Source: an uncultured Prevotellaceae bacterium
Lineage (GTDB): Bacteria; Bacteroidota; Bacteroidia; Bacteroidales; Bacteroidaceae
Direction: 5' to 3'
Assembly: GCA_946413885.1 (NCBI GenBank)
Contig: CAMKMK010000109.1
Coordinates: 1 to 7,908 of the forward strand
DNA: 7,908 nucleotides
This document shows, in pieces, positions 1 through 6,963 of this stretch (within the stretch, counting starts at the first letter, position 1; each line of letters begins with the position of its first letter). The notes beneath the pieces were generated by a model, which was not told the DNA's origin, searched no databases, and saw nothing but the letters and a program-made list of their open reading frames with translations. Position numbers and translations under genes: made by a program.

Positions 1-66
1 CGCGACGAGTTGTAATGTTTGCTTCTGCTTGTCTTCAATCTTCTCGTGGGAATTGCTGATCCGTCT

Positions 67-924
67 TTACTTTACCTGCACCACCAGATACTTGCTCACG
101 CTCCAGAATTTGGTGGGGTTGGTGATATGAATCTCATACTGGCCATTGCTGTCCTTCTCCAGGGCATAGGAACCTGCAGGATGGGTGGTCAGCACCTTGG
201 CATTCTTGCTGTAGAGCTTGATTTCCTTGTCGTAACGGATATCTATCTGAGTAAAATAGTCTTTGTTGAAATCACCACTCTTCAACACGTCGCCTTTATC
301 CAGTATCTTCTGTTCTTTCAGTTCATTCTTTGTCCCAAAGACAAACCATGCGGTATTCAGTTCCTTATCCTGAGTAGCAACCGTTTCAGCCTTTGCCTTA
401 TTCTCTGCAGTCAGGTTGGTAACATCCTCATTAAGAGAAGTGATCTGCTCGCCCTGGGCTGCCAACTGCGCATCTTTTTCTGCAAGGCTTGCCTCCAATT
501 CCTGAATGCGCTGATACTGACCCTCTACCTGAGCTTGCAGGTTCTGAATGGTCTTCTGCAACTTATCAGAATTGAAAGTGCTGGTACGCAATTTCTCTTT
601 CAACTGGTTTATCAACTCACGATTCTGTTCCATTGCCGTTGAGATGAACTCCATGTTCTCACGAATGACTTCACGAGTGCTGGCACCCTCAGGGCTCCCA
701 TCCGCAATGGTGACACGACCCTCAGCCTCATTAATTCTTCGGATGCCTTCCTGTACTTCATTCACGGCACCCATAATATCATTCAACTCGTTGTCTTTCT
801 GATCAATAATACGTTGCAAGGAATCACGCTCACGCTGAACCTCACTGTCCTTTGCGGCTCCACCATCCATACATGAGATGAAAGCTGCGGCTACCAAAGC
901 CAATAGAAAAAACTTTTTCATCAT
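67..924 (-). CDS. Coiled-coil lipoprotein, conserved in Bacteroidales (possibly Cbp1-like)
   Basis: A predicted 285-aa envelope protein. Residues 1-17 form a lipoprotein signal (MMKK, hydrophobic core, then FIS before Cys18). Phe at -3 is atypical but tolerated in Bacteroidetes lipoboxes. Residues about 28-190 are rich in E/Q/K/L with heptad-like spacing and look like a long coiled coil. A compact C-terminal domain follows, starting near TAWFVFGTKNELKEQ (191-205) and ending KYLVVQVK. Asp34-Ser35-Leu36 matches the Bacteroides O-glycosylation motif D(S/T)(A/I/L/V/M/T). From memory, this architecture and length recur in Bacteroidales and resemble the Cbp1 collagen-binding adhesin family of Bacteroides fragilis; that name is a recollection, not a search result. 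It starts 17 nt after the rsmI stop and is probably cotranscribed with it. Two adjacent ATGs (924 and 921) are both possible starts. No terminator is visible in the 66 nt after the stop. Confidence 0.9.
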   Translation of the reverse strand: MMKKFFLLALVAAAFISCMDGGAAKDSEVQRERDSLQRIIDQKDNELNDIMGAVNEVQEGIRRINEAEGRVTIADGSPEGASTREVIRENMEFISTAMEQNRELINQLKEKLRTSTFNSDKLQKTIQNLQAQVEGQYQRIQELEASLAEKDAQLAAQGEQITSLNEDVTNLTAENKAKAETVATQDKELNTAWFVFGTKNELKEQKILDKGDVLKSGDFNKDYFTQIDIRYDKEIKLYSKNAKVLTTHPAGSYALEKDSNGQYEIHITNPTKFWSVSKYLVVQVK

Positions 925-941
925 CTTTTCTTTATAATTTG

Positions 942-1637
942 TTAAACAATTTTTTCTGTTCTCTTTTCATCCAATCCACCTACCACAATGACAAACTCGC
1001 CACGCGGCTCATTGGTTTGGAAATAATCAAGCACTTCTTGGAGGGATCCACGCACGCTCTCTTCATGAATCTTGCTAATCTCGCGGCATACGCTGACAGG
1101 ACGCTCTGGACCGAAGACCTCGACAAACTGCGTCAATACTTTCACCACACGATGGGGCGACTCATAGAAAATCATCGTTCGTGTCTCCCCACGCAGAGCC
1201 TCCAAACGAGACTGACGACCTTTCTTTTGAGGGAGGAAACCCTCGAAACAGAACTTGTCGCAAGGCAAGCCACTGCTCACCAAAGCCGGCACAAAAGCTG
1301 TGGCTCCTGGTAAAGTGATAACCTCGACACCTGCACGAATAGCCTCGCGAGCCACCAAGAAACCTGGGTCACTGATACCTGGCGTGCCTGCATCCGAGAT
1401 GACAGCTACTGTGTCTCCAGCACGCAAACGCTCCACCACTCTATCTACCGTCTGATGCTCGTTGAACTTATGATAGGAAAGCATGGCATTCTTGATCTCA
1501 AAATGCTTCAGGAGAATGCCACTTGTACGAGTGTCTTCGGCCAAAATCAAATCAGCCTCCTTCAAAATGCGCAAAGCGCGATAAGTGATATCCTCCAAAT
1601 TACCTACTGGAGTCGGCACTAAATACAATGTTCCCAT
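942..1637 (-). CDS. rsmI: RsmI, 16S rRNA (cytidine1402-2'-O)-methyltransferase
   Basis: A SAM-dependent methyltransferase of the SpoU-unrelated tetrapyrrole-methylase fold. In E. coli, RsmI adds the 2'-O-methyl to C1402 in the 16S rRNA decoding centre, complementing RsmH. Family motifs are present in order: LVPTPVGNLEDIT (6-18), AEDTR (33-37), SYHKFNEH (54-61), ISDAGTPGISDPG (80-92), LPGAT (109-113), FEGFLPQKKGR (131-141), FYESPHR (157-163), CREISKIHEE (184-193) and a closing EFVIVVGG. At 231 aa it lacks the C-terminal helix-turn-helix extension of E. coli RsmI (286 aa); short forms are, as I recall, normal in Bacteroidetes. I chose ATG 1637 because homologues start MGTLYLVPTPVGN and because the only upstream start, TTG 1649, lies inside the predicted -7 box. 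It heads a likely two-gene unit with the downstream lipoprotein and diverges from tdk. Confidence 0.96.
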   Translation of the reverse strand: MGTLYLVPTPVGNLEDITYRALRILKEADLILAEDTRTSGILLKHFEIKNAMLSYHKFNEHQTVDRVVERLRAGDTVAVISDAGTPGISDPGFLVAREAIRAGVEVITLPGATAFVPALVSSGLPCDKFCFEGFLPQKKGRQSRLEALRGETRTMIFYESPHRVVKVLTQFVEVFGPERPVSVCREISKIHEESVRGSLQEVLDYFQTNEPRGEFVIVVGGLDEKRTEKIV

Positions 1638-1646
1638 ACTTGGGGG

Positions 1647-1654
1647 CAAATTTA
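1647..1654 (-). promoter_or_regulatory. Candidate -7 box for rsmI
   Basis: On the minus strand the bases read TAAATTTG, an exact match to the Bacteroidetes -7 consensus TAnnTTTG. No good TTTG -33 element is seen 19-21 nt upstream; TTG at 1672-1670 is only 15 nt away. If used, transcription would begin a few bases before the rsmI ATG at 1637, giving an almost leaderless mRNA. Confidence 0.4.
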
Positions 1655-1748
1655 ATCATAAATTCAATCCAACAGACATCTAAAGGAAAATATTTTATCC
1701 TTTTTATGATTTTAACGGGTTTTTATCTAATATCTCAACAAGAAATTG

Positions 1749-1756
1749 TACTTTTG
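1749..1756 (+). promoter_or_regulatory. Candidate -7 box for tdk and the AI-2E family gene
   Basis: The bases TACTTTTG match TAnnTTTG exactly. The -33 region is poor (a T-run near 1720-1724 at loose spacing). A start around 1760 would leave a leader of about 23 nt before the tdk ATG at 1783, a typical distance. Confidence 0.5.
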
Positions 1757-1782
1757 CCTAAAATAATTTTTGCACAAGAGGA

Positions 1783-2391
1783 ATGAAAGACGTAGCTTCT
1801 GGAAGCGGAGAGATGATGCGGCGAGGGCGTGTGGAAGTCATTTGCGGATCGATGTTCTCAGGAAAGACTGAAGAACTTATCCGACGTATGAAACGTGCCA
1901 AATTCGCTCGCCAAAAGGTAGAGATATTCAAGCCTACGATTGATGTCCGCTACAGCGAGGAGGAAGTGGTTAGCCACGAGGGGAACAGCATTCTGTCCAC
2001 CCCTGTGGATTCATCAGCCAGCATCTTGTTGATGGGACAAGAGAGTGACGTAGTAGGAATTGACGAGGCCCAATTCTTCGACGAACATATTGTAGAAGTC
2101 TGCAATGAATTGGCCAATCGCGGCATACGCGTCATTGTGGCAGGATTGGATCTCGACTTCAAAGGCAATCCCTTTGGTCCCATGCCTGCCCTCTGCGCAA
2201 TAGCTGACGAGGTAACCAAAGTGCACGCCATCTGCGTGCGTTGTGGAGCCTTGGCATACGTCAGTCATCGTATTGTGGCTGGCGAGAAACAGGTCCTGCT
2301 GGGTGAGAAGATGGAGTACGAACCTCTCTGTCGCGAATGCTACGCCCAGGCTTTAAGTGAGAAAACTGCTGAAGAGAATAACAATGTTTGA
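1783..2391 (+). CDS. tdk: Thymidine kinase, type II (TK1-like)
   Basis: Cytosolic salvage enzyme that phosphorylates thymidine (and deoxyuridine) to the monophosphate using ATP. The 202-aa protein shows the full type II signature: Walker A GSMFSGKT (22-29), Walker B-like VVGIDEAQFF (90-99) with Glu95 as the expected catalytic base, AGLDLDFKG (120-128), GPMP (132-135), and a zinc-binding lasso region with Cys151/Cys154 and Cys183/Cys186. Tyr179 before the last Cys pair fits the thymidine-binding lasso Tyr. The ATG at 1783 sits about 27 nt after a good -7 box; internal ATGs at 1813 and 1816 would still leave the kinase fold intact. Its last 8 nt overlap the start of the next gene, suggesting coupled translation. 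Loss of tdk gives resistance to fluorinated nucleosides in Bacteroides, which is why this family is well known there. Confidence 0.98.
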   Translation: MKDVASGSGEMMRRGRVEVICGSMFSGKTEELIRRMKRAKFARQKVEIFKPTIDVRYSEEEVVSHEGNSILSTPVDSSASILLMGQESDVVGIDEAQFFDEHIVEVCNELANRGIRVIVAGLDLDFKGNPFGPMPALCAIADEVTKVHAICVRCGALAYVSHRIVAGEKQVLLGEKMEYEPLCRECYAQALSEKTAEENNNV

Positions 2392-3496
2392 CAAAGAGAT
2401 TACTTTCGACCGCTTCATACGAGGCATTATCATTATTGCTGGAGCCGTCATCATAGGGTGGCTCATCAATCGGCTCAGCACTGTTCTGTTGCCTTTTTTC
2501 ATCGCGTGGCTACTGGCTTACATGCTCTACCCTTTGGTATGTTTCCTGCAATATCGATGCCGAGTGAAGAATCGTGTCCTCAGCATCCTGGTAGCTATTC
2601 TGCTGGTACTCGCAGTCATCACAGGAATCATGGTGCTAATCATTCCGCCTACCATCGAGGAATTTGCACGTCTAAGCGACATCATCTCCGTCTATGCACA
2701 GGAATTCTTGGGGCAAACCAAGTTACCTGAACATATCCAACACTTCATACATGATTATATCGAAGGGAATTCCGACTCGCAATCCTTGCTGACACTCTTC
2801 CAGCAAAGCAGTTTCATGGAAGCAGCCGAAGCTATCCTTACTCAAGCTTGGAACATTATAGCGGGAACTGTCAACGTGGCGATTGGAGTGTTGGGATTTT
2901 TCGTTGTGTTGTTGTATTTATTCTTTATCCTGATGGACTACGAAATCATTTCCAACGGATGGGTCAAGCTGATTCCATCTGGCCAACGAGAATTCACCTC
3001 GATGGTTGTTGATGATGTTCAGAAAGGAATGAATTCCTATTTCCGTGGCCAAGCGCTGGTAGCTTTCTGCGTGGGTATCCTTTTCAGCATCGGATTCCTT
3101 ATCATCGACTTTCCTTTGGCCATCGGTTTAGGGCTATTCATCGGATTGCTCAACCTGGTACCTTACATGCAACTCATTGGCTTCATTCCCACCATCCTGT
3201 TAGCGCTCATCAAGGCAGCAAACACAGGACAAAACTTCTGGATTATCCTGCTCTGTGCCCTTGCGGTATTTGTCGTTGTACAAACCATCCAGGACACCAT
3301 CCTAACACCCAAGATCATGGGACACGTTACAGGGCTGAATCCTGCCATTATCCTTCTTTCGCTCTCCATCTGGGGTAGCCTGTTGGGCATCATCGGGTTC
3401 ATCATTGCCCTGCCACTCACCACCTTGCTTCTCTCCTATTATCGTCGATTTATACTGAAAGAGACAGAAACTAATGAGGTAAAGGCAGCAGAATAA
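2384..3496 (+). CDS. AI-2E/PerM-family membrane transporter
   Basis: A 370-aa polytopic inner-membrane protein of the AI-2E transporter family (PF01594; relatives include PerM, YdiK and TqsA). Hydrophobic segments lie at about 12-30, 31-54, 65-89, 158-185, 226-242, 243-275, 285-303 and 319-351. A soluble region at about 90-155 follows the third segment. The family-typical C-terminal half is clear: LGLFIGLLNLVPY (249-261), QDTILTPKIMGHVTGLNP (303-320) and an IALPLTTLL region (341-349). The start is taken at ATG 2384 (MFDKEITFDRF), which overlaps the tdk stop by 8 nt (ATGTTTGA); GTG 2357 would add nine residues and is less likely. Family members export diverse substrates (autoinducer-2 release, Na+/H+ antiport, others), so the substrate cannot be named. 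Pairing with tdk is probably syntenic rather than functional. Confidence 0.93.
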   Translation: MFDKEITFDRFIRGIIIIAGAVIIGWLINRLSTVLLPFFIAWLLAYMLYPLVCFLQYRCRVKNRVLSILVAILLVLAVITGIMVLIIPPTIEEFARLSDIISVYAQEFLGQTKLPEHIQHFIHDYIEGNSDSQSLLTLFQQSSFMEAAEAILTQAWNIIAGTVNVAIGVLGFFVVLLYLFFILMDYEIISNGWVKLIPSGQREFTSMVVDDVQKGMNSYFRGQALVAFCVGILFSIGFLIIDFPLAIGLGLFIGLLNLVPYMQLIGFIPTILLALIKAANTGQNFWIILLCALAVFVVVQTIQDTILTPKIMGHVTGLNPAIILLSLSIWGSLLGIIGFIIALPLTTLLLSYYRRFILKETETNEVKAAE

Positions 3497-3516
3497 GCAA
3501 AAAACTGGCATAAAAG

Positions 3517-3547
3517 TTTGCAGAAACGGAAAAAGTGTGTACCTTTG
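3517..3547 (+). promoter_or_regulatory. Bacteroidetes-type promoter of tRNA-Lys
   Basis: TTTG at 3517-3520, a 19-nt spacer, and TACCTTTG at 3540-3547 match the consensus -33 TTTG / -7 TAnnTTTG with ideal spacing. The predicted start is around 3550, giving a 5' leader of about 25 nt ahead of the tRNA. This is the best promoter match in the window and supports the phylum assignment. Confidence 0.85.
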
Positions 3548-3575
3548 CACACGCTAATGAAATAGCATATAGGTT

Positions 3576-3651
3576 GATCCGCTAGCTCAGCAGGTAGAGC
3601 ACAACACTTTTAATGTTGGGGTCTTGGGTTCGAGCCCCAAGCGGATCACCA
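3576..3651 (+). tRNA. trnK: tRNA-Lys (anticodon UUU), CCA encoded
   Basis: All stems fold without mismatch. The acceptor GATCCGC (3576-3582) pairs with GCGGATC (3641-3647). The D stem is GCTC/GAGC (3585-3588, 3597-3600). The anticodon stem is CAACA/TGTTG (3602-3606, 3614-3618) with loop CTTTTAA, which places anticodon TTT at 3609-3611. The variable loop is GGGTC, and the T stem TTGGG/CCCAA encloses TTCGAGC. The discriminator is A3648 and CCA is genome-encoded at 3649-3651. It decodes AAA/AAG as lysine. It has its own promoter 29 nt upstream and is followed directly by a strong hairpin. Confidence 0.98.
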
Positions 3652-3698
3652 AAGAAGGAATCTGGATGAGAAAAAGTTCATCGAGATTCCTTCTTTTT
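3651..3698 (+). terminator. Intrinsic terminator after tRNA-Lys, probably bidirectional
   Basis: A 19-bp stem with one mismatch: arms 3651-3669 and 3678-3696, loop GAAAAAGT, then a T-run (TTTTT at 3694-3698, partly within the stem). The 5' arm begins on the final A of the encoded CCA. On the minus strand the same stem lies immediately after the stop of the convergent glycosidase (3700-3702) and ends in a short T-rich stretch, so it can serve both transcripts. Confidence 0.85.
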
Positions 3699-3699
3699 C

Positions 3700-6585
3700 T
3701 CAATACACCATTTTCATACCATTCACCACATACAGACCAGGCGAAGTAATGCGATCTATCTGTATGCCCTGGAGGGTATAGATCCTATCTGAACTGCTTG
3801 CGGGAATCGTCTGAATGGCAGTAGGTTGTTGATAGTCCTGTTGCCACGCGTAGGAAGCACCATTCATGGAACCCGTCACGCGAAGCCATCCTTGTTGGAT
3901 GACACCTGACGAAAAGGGATTCGTGCTGGAGAAATCCTGAGTGTAGAGGATTCTCCCCTTTCCATCCTTGATGCAGATATCGTCGAATCTAGCGGCTTCA
4001 ATCTTGCCATATTGGTCGCTGTGATCCTCGCGAAAACCTATTTTCCCATAACGGAAATTCCCATAACGAGTATCGATGAGCACACCATTGATATAAGTCT
4101 GAGCCACAGATTCATTGCTTACTGCAATCCTAACTGTCATCGGCTTGCCTATCGCAGGTCGAACCTTATCGCCAAAGCTGATGTCGGCCAAGACAGATAC
4201 ACCTCCACTGATCCATTGATGAGGTCTGAGGCGAGGATTGCTGGGTTGCTCCAGATTGATCTGCCACATATTGTAGTTGTTTTCGTCCAATCCTGAGAAG
4301 CAAATGCCTGCTGAGAGTTGATCCACCTGGACCTTCATTTCTATTTCGTAGTTAAAACCCGTCGTGGGATTCTCCGGATCGCCTCCATTCTCCTCAACTG
4401 CACCTCCCTCGATAAGGAAAGAGGATTGCGAGGGGACAAGGGTTAAATCGACCTCTGTTCCATCATCGGAATGTCTCAACTCAGCCTGCGTGGCTGCTCC
4501 AGTACGAGGATCCATCCAATATGCTGACGTGAGATTCTCTCGCAAATGAATGGTACAAGTGGCCTGATTCCCATCAATATTTCCAAAGTAATACACATGC
4601 CGTCCCTCTATTACCTTATGTATATAATTGAAGGGATGAGAAGAGGTTTGGAAACTGACATCTGCAACAGCTTTACCCTTGGCAAGAGCCGCACGAAGGG
4701 TACTGGTGCTGGGAGATTCCACAAAGACTGCCGTCTCAGATTCCAACATGTGATTTACGATGGACTGAATCTCCTCATTGGTAGCTGAGACATCAGCTGA
4801 CAAACTGGGTATCTGAGTGGTAAAGATGACCGTTGCCCCACCCTTCCAAGCCTCTTCTATTTTCTGCAGGTTGCTCTTGCTGATGACCTTTACACCTGGA
4901 AGGATGATTGTGTTGAAATGTTCAGTATTGATGGGGTTGCTCATCGTCAGGATACCACACTCGCCCACGCTGCATCTGTCATCCAGAACCTCAGGATGCA
5001 GATAAGTGAAGTCGCGACCCAATTCATCCGTCAGCAAGGCTGAGATGTGATCATAATCTGAACCTGCGACTTTCACTCCACCCTCGTAGTAACCCAAAGC
5101 GCCGTCCAACGTATGTCCAGCCTGCAGCGTCTGAATGGGATAGAGAACAGCGATGTCAGCTATGTGCTGACCAGGACGAGCCAAAACGTAACGCAGACGA
5201 GCCAGGAAAGTATTGAACGCACGCAATCCCTGATTGTAAAGAGGATTCCTCCACGACAGCTCAGGCAAGAAAGTCACATTTCCATCATTGTACCACACGG
5301 CATGAGGGATCAGGTTGGTTATTCCCTTGGTATATTGCTCGATAGCCACCTGATACATCAACTCCATCGAGATGTTTCCCATCGCGCCATACGTTTCCGA
5401 CATCACCTGAGGATGATCCCAGTTGCAAGCTGAGCTGGACACTACCTTATAATAATTCTCCGTGGGACGTCCACCGCCTATCTTATCGATGCCAGGCATA
5501 GTCATGTATTTCCCGTCCAGCATCAGATCGCCTGCCACGCTGGTGGGATTCTGTATCTCTTCCTGATCCTGATGGCCTGTCGACAGGATTCCATGCTCAG
5601 TCGCCCAATCTGCTATCGTCTTCATGAAACCTTCCGCATAGAGCTGAGCCCTCAACCCAAACAGCATATTGCGGGCCGCAGGAGTCTGGTCGCCCAAATC
5701 GTACCACAAGGCTGGGTACAGGCTGTCAGGTTGGAAGCCGTATCGCTCCACGAACTTCTCATTGAAAGAATCCGTCCAGATGCGACCTTGAGCCCTGTAA
5801 AGCGTAGGCTCGTCGAAGAAAGTGGAAGTAATCGTCTTACCAAATGCGTCAGGAAATTGCATGTAATATCGTTCGTGAGTATCCTCTACAAAAAGACGAA
5901 CAGCCTCAGCATCCAAATAATCCACATTGGGATCCCCATCATTCACGCAACTGAAAACCATCAGCGTCCACCGTCCATATCCACCTGAGGGAGGCGTCCA
6001 CGTGAGCACTCCATCCTTGATATAAGGACGCAAGCTTATGCTATATTTCTTCACGGCGCTGTATCCTGCGACAGCCATCAAAGTACCAGGTATCGTTTTC
6101 AAGTCAAGGGTGAATTTGCGACTAGGAGACAGCGTATATTCCACCTTATCCAAACGCTTGATGGTCTTGCCTGGATGGTTATTCATGAAGGTAGCCACGC
6201 CATTCCCGTTCGAAGCTCCCATACTTCCGCTTGGGAACCCGTATTCATCGTAAAGCGACATCTGGGCACCCAGTTCCTGAGCCTTGGCTACAGCACGTCC
6301 ATAGAGGGCAAAATACTCATCGGAAAGGTAATTGGGACGGAAATTCCCACCAAAAGGCAAAATGGCGCACCCTCCATATCGATCCTGCTCAATCATGTTC
6401 CTCAAGTCTGACTCCAACTTAGTCCCATCAATCGAGGCATTGTTCCAAAACCACAAAGGAACCGGTCTCCATTGTATGGACGGATTACTGAAATCGCGGG
6501 TCGTATAAAGCCCTTCCGCCCACGTGGGAAGCATCACGCTGATCACAAAAAGGATCAACAAGAAAAACCTTCTTCCAATATTCAT
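3700..6585 (-). CDS. Secreted glycoside hydrolase, GH106-like, with lectin-like domain
   Basis: A 961-aa exported protein. Residues 1-23 are a signal peptide, probably cut after TWA. The catalytic part (about 30-480) has the pattern of GH106 alpha-L-rhamnosidase-type proteins: RPVPLWFWNN (40-49), SLYDEYGFPSGSMG (110-123), TSTFFDEP (253-260), STGHQDQEE (335-343), VMSETYGAMG (394-403) and a HAVWYNDG segment (428-435). Glu259 and Glu397 are plausible catalytic acids (inferred). Residues 550-590 look like the trailing alpha/beta domain. About 743-890 resembles a concanavalin-type jelly roll (GFNYEIEMKVQV, an NMWQI motif, a YINGVLIDTR strand). The tail IYTLQG...GLYVVNGMK (935-957) resembles Prevotella sorting tails, suggesting type IX secretion. 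ATG 6585 is chosen because the signal peptide starts there; a TTG at 6618 would add 11 polar residues. Substrate is unproven; rhamnose-containing plant or host glycans are possible. Confidence 0.85.
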   Translation of the reverse strand: MNIGRRFFLLILFVISVMLPTWAEGLYTTRDFSNPSIQWRPVPLWFWNNASIDGTKLESDLRNMIEQDRYGGCAILPFGGNFRPNYLSDEYFALYGRAVAKAQELGAQMSLYDEYGFPSGSMGASNGNGVATFMNNHPGKTIKRLDKVEYTLSPSRKFTLDLKTIPGTLMAVAGYSAVKKYSISLRPYIKDGVLTWTPPSGGYGRWTLMVFSCVNDGDPNVDYLDAEAVRLFVEDTHERYYMQFPDAFGKTITSTFFDEPTLYRAQGRIWTDSFNEKFVERYGFQPDSLYPALWYDLGDQTPAARNMLFGLRAQLYAEGFMKTIADWATEHGILSTGHQDQEEIQNPTSVAGDLMLDGKYMTMPGIDKIGGGRPTENYYKVVSSSACNWDHPQVMSETYGAMGNISMELMYQVAIEQYTKGITNLIPHAVWYNDGNVTFLPELSWRNPLYNQGLRAFNTFLARLRYVLARPGQHIADIAVLYPIQTLQAGHTLDGALGYYEGGVKVAGSDYDHISALLTDELGRDFTYLHPEVLDDRCSVGECGILTMSNPINTEHFNTIILPGVKVISKSNLQKIEEAWKGGATVIFTTQIPSLSADVSATNEEIQSIVNHMLESETAVFVESPSTSTLRAALAKGKAVADVSFQTSSHPFNYIHKVIEGRHVYYFGNIDGNQATCTIHLRENLTSAYWMDPRTGAATQAELRHSDDGTEVDLTLVPSQSSFLIEGGAVEENGGDPENPTTGFNYEIEMKVQVDQLSAGICFSGLDENNYNMWQINLEQPSNPRLRPHQWISGGVSVLADISFGDKVRPAIGKPMTVRIAVSNESVAQTYINGVLIDTRYGNFRYGKIGFREDHSDQYGKIEAARFDDICIKDGKGRILYTQDFSSTNPFSSGVIQQGWLRVTGSMNGASYAWQQDYQQPTAIQTIPASSSDRIYTLQGIQIDRITSPGLYVVNGMKMVY

Positions 6586-6660
6586 ATCATGCTCTTTTTC
6601 CAATGTTAATAACCCCAACCTCTTTATGACGAAATTCGATTCATCTGGTCAGATTTTCTG

Positions 6661-6668
6661 CAAATATA
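6661..6668 (-). promoter_or_regulatory. Candidate -7 box for the glycosidase gene
   Basis: The minus strand reads TATATTTG, an exact TAnnTTTG match. No TTTG is present at the ideal -33 spacing. Predicted transcription from about 6656 gives a leader of roughly 70 nt before ATG 6585. A weak -33 would fit a gene that needs an activator. Confidence 0.5.
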
Positions 6669-6751
6669 CGAAAATCTTCTAAAAAAGTATCAGTTTCGAC
6701 AACTTTATTCTCTCCCCCACCACTCACTAAGACAATTTCTTCTTTTTCCTC

Positions 6752-6815
6752 ACACAACATCCAACCAAAAGTAGTTGATTCGTTTTCTTAAATAGAGAAA
6801 CTGGATGTTTTGTGT
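6752..6815. repeat. Imperfect inverted repeat, 38-nt loop
   Basis: ACACAACATCCA (6752-6763) pairs with TGGATG plus TTGTGT (6802-6807 and 6810-6815), interrupted by a 2-nt bulge. The loop contains a small second hairpin (around 6782-6801). It lies between the two predicted divergent promoters, upstream of both start sites, so it is better viewed as a possible protein-binding region than as an RNA structure. Chance occurrence in AT-rich DNA is possible. Confidence 0.35.
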
Positions 6816-6877
6816 TAAATAAGTCTAATTTGCAAAACATTTTGTCGTGTTTGTTTTACATTTTGAAAAAAGAACAT

Positions 6878-6885
6878 TACTTTTG
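6878..6885 (+). promoter_or_regulatory. Candidate -7 box for the membrane protein/XRE operon
   Basis: TACTTTTG matches TAnnTTTG. The -33 region is non-consensus: TTTT at 6854-6857 has 20-nt spacing, whereas TTTG at 6850-6853 is 24 nt away. Predicted start about 6889-6891, leaving a leader of about 74 nt before ATG 6964. The ACATTTTG repeat at 6858-6865 falls in the spacer, where a regulator could block polymerase. Confidence 0.5.
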
Positions 6886-6897
6886 CAACACGATATC

Positions 6898-6937
6898 CGT
6901 TGAACTGCAGCAACGTGATTCATTCTGTACGCAGAAT
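6898..6937 (+). promoter_or_regulatory. Two small hairpins in the operon leader
   Basis: Hairpin 1 is CGTTG (6898-6902), loop AACTGCAG, CAACG (6911-6915). Hairpin 2 is ATTCTG (6922-6927), tetraloop TACG, CAGAAT (6932-6937). Both stems are perfect. They lie between the predicted start (about 6890) and the ATG at 6964, and no T-run follows, so they are not intrinsic terminators. A role in mRNA stability or translation control is speculative. Confidence 0.4.
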
Positions 6938-6963
6938 AAAAGAAGTAAGAATTTTAAAAACGA

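Larger units (their letters stand above)
6586..6963. other. 378-nt divergent intergenic region
   Basis: An AT-rich spacer between the glycosidase (minus) and the membrane protein/XRE operon (plus). It contains a -7 box for each side, an imperfect inverted repeat (6752-6815), two copies of ACATTTTG (6837-6844 and 6858-6865) exactly 21 bp apart, and two hairpins in the plus-strand leader. I see no credible protein-coding gene in it. Confidence 0.8.

Noticed and set aside
1..66. Open minus-strand frame to the left of the lipoprotein stop (reads ISNSHEKIEDK...)
   Set aside because: It looks somewhat coding, but there is no ATG or credible start in the window and it is too short to call; it may be the leader or start region of a gene outside.
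19..642. Long plus-strand open frame opposite the lipoprotein gene
   Set aside because: It is the antisense shadow of a clearly real gene; its leucine-rich translation mirrors the coiled-coil codons.
1638..1649. TTG start giving rsmI four extra residues
   Set aside because: Homologues begin MGTLYLVPTPVGN, and the TTG lies inside the predicted -7 box.
2357..2383. GTG start adding nine residues to the AI-2E family protein
   Set aside because: ATG 2384 gives the family-typical MFDK...TFDRF N-terminus and a common 8-nt overlap with tdk.
3576..3651. tRNA-Lys as a mobile-element attachment site
   Set aside because: No second copy of the tRNA 3' end and no integrase are present in the window.
6586..6618. 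TTG start extending the glycosidase upstream of its signal peptide
   Set aside because: The extra 11 residues are polar and would push the signal peptide inward; ATG 6585 gives a standard signal peptide.
6624..6644. Six-codon upstream ORF (MNRISS) in the glycosidase leader
   Set aside because: Very short, no support for translation; expected by chance in a 70-nt leader.
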